This document shows positions 1-6,232 of a stretch of DNA of 6,232 nucleotides, in pieces. The first letter of the stretch is position 1. Every line of letters starts with the position of its first letter. This DNA comes from Melaminivora alkalimesophila. Lineage in GTDB: Bacteria; Pseudomonadota; Gammaproteobacteria; Burkholderiales; Burkholderiaceae_C. The position numbers were made by a program, and so were the translations under genes. A model generated the notes under the pieces. The model was not told where the DNA came from. It did no database searches and saw only the letters and a list, made by a program, of their open reading frames with translations. The stretch lies in assembly GCF_000282995.1 (NCBI RefSeq), contig NZ_ALEE01000145.1, positions 1-6,232 on the forward strand, written 5' to 3'.

Positions 1-13
1 GCCGCCGGAGCCG

Positions 14-301
14 TCAGCGCGGGGCGGCGGGCGTGACGTGCACGTAGATCTCGCCCTGGCGCACCATGCCGAGTTCGCTGCGCGCCTTTTCCTCGACCAT
101 GTCCAGGCCCTCGCGCAGGTCCTGCACCTCGGCAGCCAGGCGCTCGTTGGCCTGGCGCGCGCGCGCGTTGGCCGCCTGCTGCTCGGCGATCTGCCGGCGC
201 ATCTCGCGCACGTGCGGGATGCTGCCGCGCCCCTGCCACAGCTGTGCATGGATGCCCAGGAGCAGCAGCACCAGGACGAGCGCGACGGGGCGATGGCTCA
301 C
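14..301 (-). CDS. ftsB: Cell division protein FtsB
   Basis: Small single-pass inner-membrane protein of 95 residues. In the known family it joins FtsQ and FtsL in the divisome subcomplex that signals activation of septal peptidoglycan synthesis. A short cytoplasmic N-terminus is followed by a hydrophobic segment at about residues 6-19 and then LWQGRGSI, which parallels the LWFGKNGI of E. coli FtsB. A charged, Gln/Ala-rich coiled coil spans about 28-72, and the conserved EKARSELGMVRQGE block lies at 71-84. The usual family length is about 90-105. The start is GTG at 301-299. It is forced, because the same frame meets a TGA at 325-323 with no other start codon between. No convincing Shine-Dalgarno sequence precedes it, so translation may be weak. 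It is the last gene of the leftward cluster, 74 bp after eno, an order often seen in proteobacteria. Identification is firm. Confidence 0.93.
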   Translation of the reverse strand: MSHRPVALVLVLLLLGIHAQLWQGRGSIPHVREMRRQIAEQQAANARARQANERLAAEVQDLREGLDMVEEKARSELGMVRQGEIYVHVTPAAPR

Positions 302-316
302 GGCGTGGGGAAGGGG

Positions 317-352
317 GCGCCGTCAGGGGCGGGAAGGCCGAACGGACGGCGC
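317..352 (-). repeat. Inverted repeat in the eno-ftsB gap
   Basis: A perfect 8-bp inverted repeat, GCGCCGTC at 317-324 and GACGGCGC at 345-352, encloses a 20-base loop. In leftward RNA the hairpin would form between the eno stop and the ftsB GTG, ending 15 bases before that start. No U-run follows on the minus strand, only C-rich sequence, so it is not a classical terminator. It could be an RNA-stability or translation-modulating element, or chance in GC-rich DNA. Confidence 0.3.
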
Positions 353-375
353 GCGGGCTGCAGGGCGACGAAGGC

Positions 376-1673
<1,298 letters not shown>

Positions 1674-1698
1674 AGCAGGGAGTTTGGAAAAGCGGGTG

Positions 1699-1717
1699 GC
1701 CCGGGGCAGGCCCGGGC
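1699..1717 (-). repeat. GC-only hairpin between the DUF1330 gene and eno
   Basis: GCCCGGG at 1699-1705 and CCCGGGC at 1711-1717 form a perfect 7-bp stem with a 5-base loop. It begins 6 bases after the DUF1330 stop in leftward RNA. A TTTT follows about 7 bases past the stem, too far and too short for a strong intrinsic terminator. A weak attenuator or a processing/stability hairpin that sets eno levels is possible but inferred. Each arm contains the self-complementary CCCGGG. Confidence 0.4.
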
Positions 1718-1723
1718 GCGGGT

Positions 1724-2014
1724 TCAGACGCCTTCCACGCACACCAGGCGCATGATGGCCGCGCCTTCGCGTGCCGCCCGGGCCTTGCGGTATTCGGGCG
1801 AGTCGTGAAAGGCCTTGGCGGCCTCGAAGCTGGGGAATTTCAGGATCACGGTGCGGCCCGGGTCCCAGTCGCCCTCCAGCACCTCGACCTTGCCGCCGCG
1901 CACGCAGATCTCGGCGCCATGCACGCGCATCGCCTCGCTGCTCCACTTGCGGTATTCCTCGTACTGCTCGGGGTTGGTGACGGTGACCGAGGCAATGATG
2001 TATCCGGCGGGCAT
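1724..2014 (-). CDS. DUF1330 family protein
   Basis: Small cytoplasmic protein of 96 residues, recognised as DUF1330 (Pfam PF07045), a family with a dimeric alpha/beta-barrel, ferredoxin-like fold and no settled function. Family hallmarks are MPAGYIIASVTVTNPEQY (1-18), YRKW (21-24), VRGGKVEVLEGDW (38-50), and SFEAAKAFHDSPEYRKAR (62-79) running into a terminal VCVEGV. No signal peptide or membrane segment is seen. I chose the ATG at 2014-2012 because the family normally begins directly at the M-x-x-GYII strand. A TTG at 2032 would add six residues and overlap kdsA by 11 bases. With the ATG start the gene lies 7 bp after the kdsA stop, with GGAG (2030-2027) 12 bases upstream, inside the end of kdsA. 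Translational coupling to kdsA is likely. It sits between kdsA and eno, but the sequence gives no direct evidence of a role in Kdo or PEP metabolism. Confidence 0.9.
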   Translation of the reverse strand: MPAGYIIASVTVTNPEQYEEYRKWSSEAMRVHGAEICVRGGKVEVLEGDWDPGRTVILKFPSFEAAKAFHDSPEYRKARAAREGAAIMRLVCVEGV

Positions 2015-2021
2015 GGCGTTG

Positions 2022-2879
2022 TCAGGCTCCAAAGTCGTTTTCCAGAAAGCCGGCCTTCTTGGTCACGGCGTCGAGTTGCACCAGCGTCTCCAGCAGCGCG
2101 CGCATGTGCTTCAGCGGCACGGCGTTGGGGCCGTCGGAGAGCGCGTTGCAGGGGTCGGGATGGGTCTCCATGAACAGGCCCGCCACTCCTACGGCGACGG
2201 CGGCGCGCGACAGCACCGGCACCATCTCGCGCATGCCGCCACTCGTCGTGCCCTGGCCGCCCGGCAGCTGCACGCTGTGGGTGGCGTCGAAGACGACCGG
2301 CGCGCCGGTGCCCCGCATGATGGCCAGGCTGCGCATGTCGCTCACCAGGTTGTTGTAGCCGAAGCTCGCGCCGCGCTCACAGGCCATGAAGCGGTCTTCG
2401 GACAAGCCCGCCTCGCGCGCGGCGGCGCGGGCCTTGTCGATGACGTTTTTCATGTCGTGGGGCGCAAGGAACTGGCCCTTCTTGATGTTCACCGGCTTGC
2501 CGCTCTGGGCCACGGCGCGGATGAAGTCCGTCTGGCGGCACAGGAAGGCCGGCGTCTGCAGCACGTCCACCACTGCGGCGACGTGGGGCACCTCGGCCTC
2601 GGTGTGCACGTCGGTCAGCACCGGCACGCCGATTTCCTTCCTCACCTTCGCCAGGATCTCCAGGCCTCTGTCCATCCCGGGGCCCCGGAAACTCGCGCCC
2701 GAGCTGCGGTTGGCCTTGTCGAAGCTGCTCTTGAAGATGAAGGGGATGCCGAGCGAGGAGGTGATGTCCCTGAGCTGGCCGGCGACGTCCAGCTGCAGTT
2801 GCTCGCTCTCGACCACGCAGGGGCCGGCGATCAGGAAAAAGGGGTGTTCGAGGCCGACGGGAAAACCGCACAGTTGCAT
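2022..2879 (-). CDS. kdsA: 3-deoxy-8-phosphooctulonate (Kdo-8-P) synthase
   Basis: Condenses phosphoenolpyruvate with D-arabinose 5-phosphate to Kdo-8-phosphate, an early step towards the Kdo of the LPS inner core; cytoplasmic. It has 285 residues, the normal length, in a single TIM-barrel domain. Visible motifs are [10 protein letters not shown] (17-26), FDKANRSSG (53-61), the family-specific stretch that separates it from DAHP synthase, CRQTDFI (114-120), NIKKGQF (131-137), [12 protein letters not shown] (166-177), [12 protein letters not shown] (197-208), METHPDP (237-243) and SDGPNAVPL (248-256). Cys21, His201, Glu238 and Asp249 match the four metal ligands of the metal-dependent class, where E. 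coli-type enzymes have Asn at the first position. The start is ATG at 2879-2877, with GAGGG six bases upstream. The gene is 17 bp after pyrG and 7 bp before the DUF1330 ATG. The same frame stays open upstream to about 5879, but that is an artefact of GC-rich DNA. Confidence 0.98.
   Translation of the reverse strand: MQLCGFPVGLEHPFFLIAGPCVVESEQLQLDVAGQLRDITSSLGIPFIFKSSFDKANRSSGASFRGPGMDRGLEILAKVRKEIGVPVLTDVHTEAEVPHVAAVVDVLQTPAFLCRQTDFIRAVAQSGKPVNIKKGQFLAPHDMKNVIDKARAAAREAGLSEDRFMACERGASFGYNNLVSDMRSLAIMRGTGAPVVFDATHSVQLPGGQGTTSGGMREMVPVLSRAAVAVGVAGLFMETHPDPCNALSDGPNAVPLKHMRALLETLVQLDAVTKKAGFLENDFGA
2027..2030 (-). promoter_or_regulatory. Possible ribosome binding site of the DUF1330 gene
   Basis: GGAG lies within the last codons of kdsA, 12 bases before the preferred ATG. 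The spacing is longer than ideal. Ribosomes ending at the kdsA TGA (2024-2022) finish only 7 bases from this ATG, so reinitiation may help. Confidence 0.4.
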
Positions 2880-2885
2880 GAAAAG

Positions 2886-2890
2886 CCCTC
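2886..2890 (-). promoter_or_regulatory. Ribosome binding site of kdsA
   Basis: GAGGG on the minus strand, six bases before the ATG at 2879. It supports this start over any point in the long upstream open frame and lies wholly in the 17-bp pyrG-kdsA gap. Confidence 0.7.
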
Positions 2891-2896
2891 TCTGTC

Positions 2897-5890
<2,994 letters not shown>

Positions 5891-5894
<4 letters not shown>

Positions 5895-6232
5895 ACATCG
5901 ACCTGAAGATCCTCGACCCGCGCATGGCCGGGCTGTTGCCGGCCTATGCCACGCCCGGCAGCGCCGGGCTGGACCTGCGCGCCTGTCTGGACGGGCCCCT
6001 GCGCCTGGAGCCGAACGCCTGCGAGCTGGTCCCGACCGGCATCGCCATCCACCTGAAGGATCCGGGCCACGCAGCGCTGATCCTGCCGCGCTCGGGGCTC
6101 GGACACCGGCATGGCCTGGTGCTGGGCAATCTGGTCGGGCTGATCGACAGCGACTACCAGGGCCAGCTCATGGTCAGCGCCTGGAACCGCGGCACGGGCG
6201 CCTACACGCTGCAGCCGCTGGAGCGGCTGGGG
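5891..6232 (+). CDS. dut: dUTP diphosphatase (dUTPase), 3' end outside the window
   Basis: Hydrolyses dUTP to dUMP and pyrophosphate, which keeps uracil out of DNA and supplies the precursor of dTMP; homotrimeric in the family. Only the first 114 residues are present, of about 150 expected. Visible motifs are [11 protein letters not shown] (motif 1, 21-31), [12 protein letters not shown] (motif 2, 65-76) and [13 protein letters not shown] (motif 3, 79-91), with the catalytic Asp at residue 88 by alignment to E. coli, then WNRG (98-101). The window ends at ERLG, the start of motif 4, so the flexible C-terminal arm (motif 5) cannot be judged. The ATG at 5891 overlaps the coaBC stop as ATGA, and no Shine-Dalgarno is evident. 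Translation is therefore probably coupled to coaBC, and coaBC-dut adjacency is common in proteobacteria. The truncation comes from the window edge, not from mutation. Confidence 0.97.

Noticed and set aside
2015..2032. TTG at 2032 as the start of the DUF1330 gene
   Set aside because: It would add MEPDNA before the family's normal N-terminus and overlap kdsA. The ATG at 2014 fits the family and leaves the GGAG site upstream.

Overview
The window is a GC-rich (roughly two-thirds G+C by eye) chromosomal stretch of tightly packed housekeeping genes. The protein sequences and the gene order pyrG-kdsA-DUF1330-eno-ftsB look like a betaproteobacterium of the order Burkholderiales, most likely near Comamonadaceae. 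That placement rests on remembered sequence style, not on a search. Kdo synthesis (kdsA) implies a Gram-negative, LPS-bearing cell.

Layout. Two transcription units diverge from an 88-bp intergenic region (4580-4667). Leftward (minus strand) run pyrG (CTP synthase), kdsA (Kdo-8-phosphate synthase), a 96-residue DUF1330 protein, eno (enolase) and ftsB (divisome protein). The gaps between them are 17, 7, 61 and 74 bp, so a single operon is plausible. Rightward (plus strand) run coaBC (bifunctional coenzyme A enzyme) and dut (dUTPase), joined by an ATGA overlap. dut is cut by the right edge of the window. Positions 1-13 lie downstream of ftsB and hold no recognisable feature. No gap between genes exceeds 90 bp.

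How the genes fit together. Enolase makes phosphoenolpyruvate, which KdsA condenses with arabinose-5-phosphate. PyrG makes CTP, which is needed later to activate Kdo as CMP-Kdo and is also the nucleotide used by the CoaB half of CoaBC. FtsB links the cluster to septum formation and Dut to dNTP hygiene. The common theme is supply of precursors for envelope, cofactor and nucleotide synthesis in growing cells.

Regulation. The only clearly AT-rich patch in the intergenic region carries a perfect TATAAT facing pyrG and an overlapping TTGATG-17-TATAGG facing coaBC, so the two promoters may be mutually exclusive. Small GC-only inverted repeats lie in the DUF1330-eno and eno-ftsB gaps.

No mobile element, CRISPR array, tRNA, rRNA or broken gene was found. 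I see no undescribed system here. The points most worth a second look are the DUF1330 gene of unknown function inside the operon, the overlapping divergent promoters, and the predicted metal-dependent class of KdsA.
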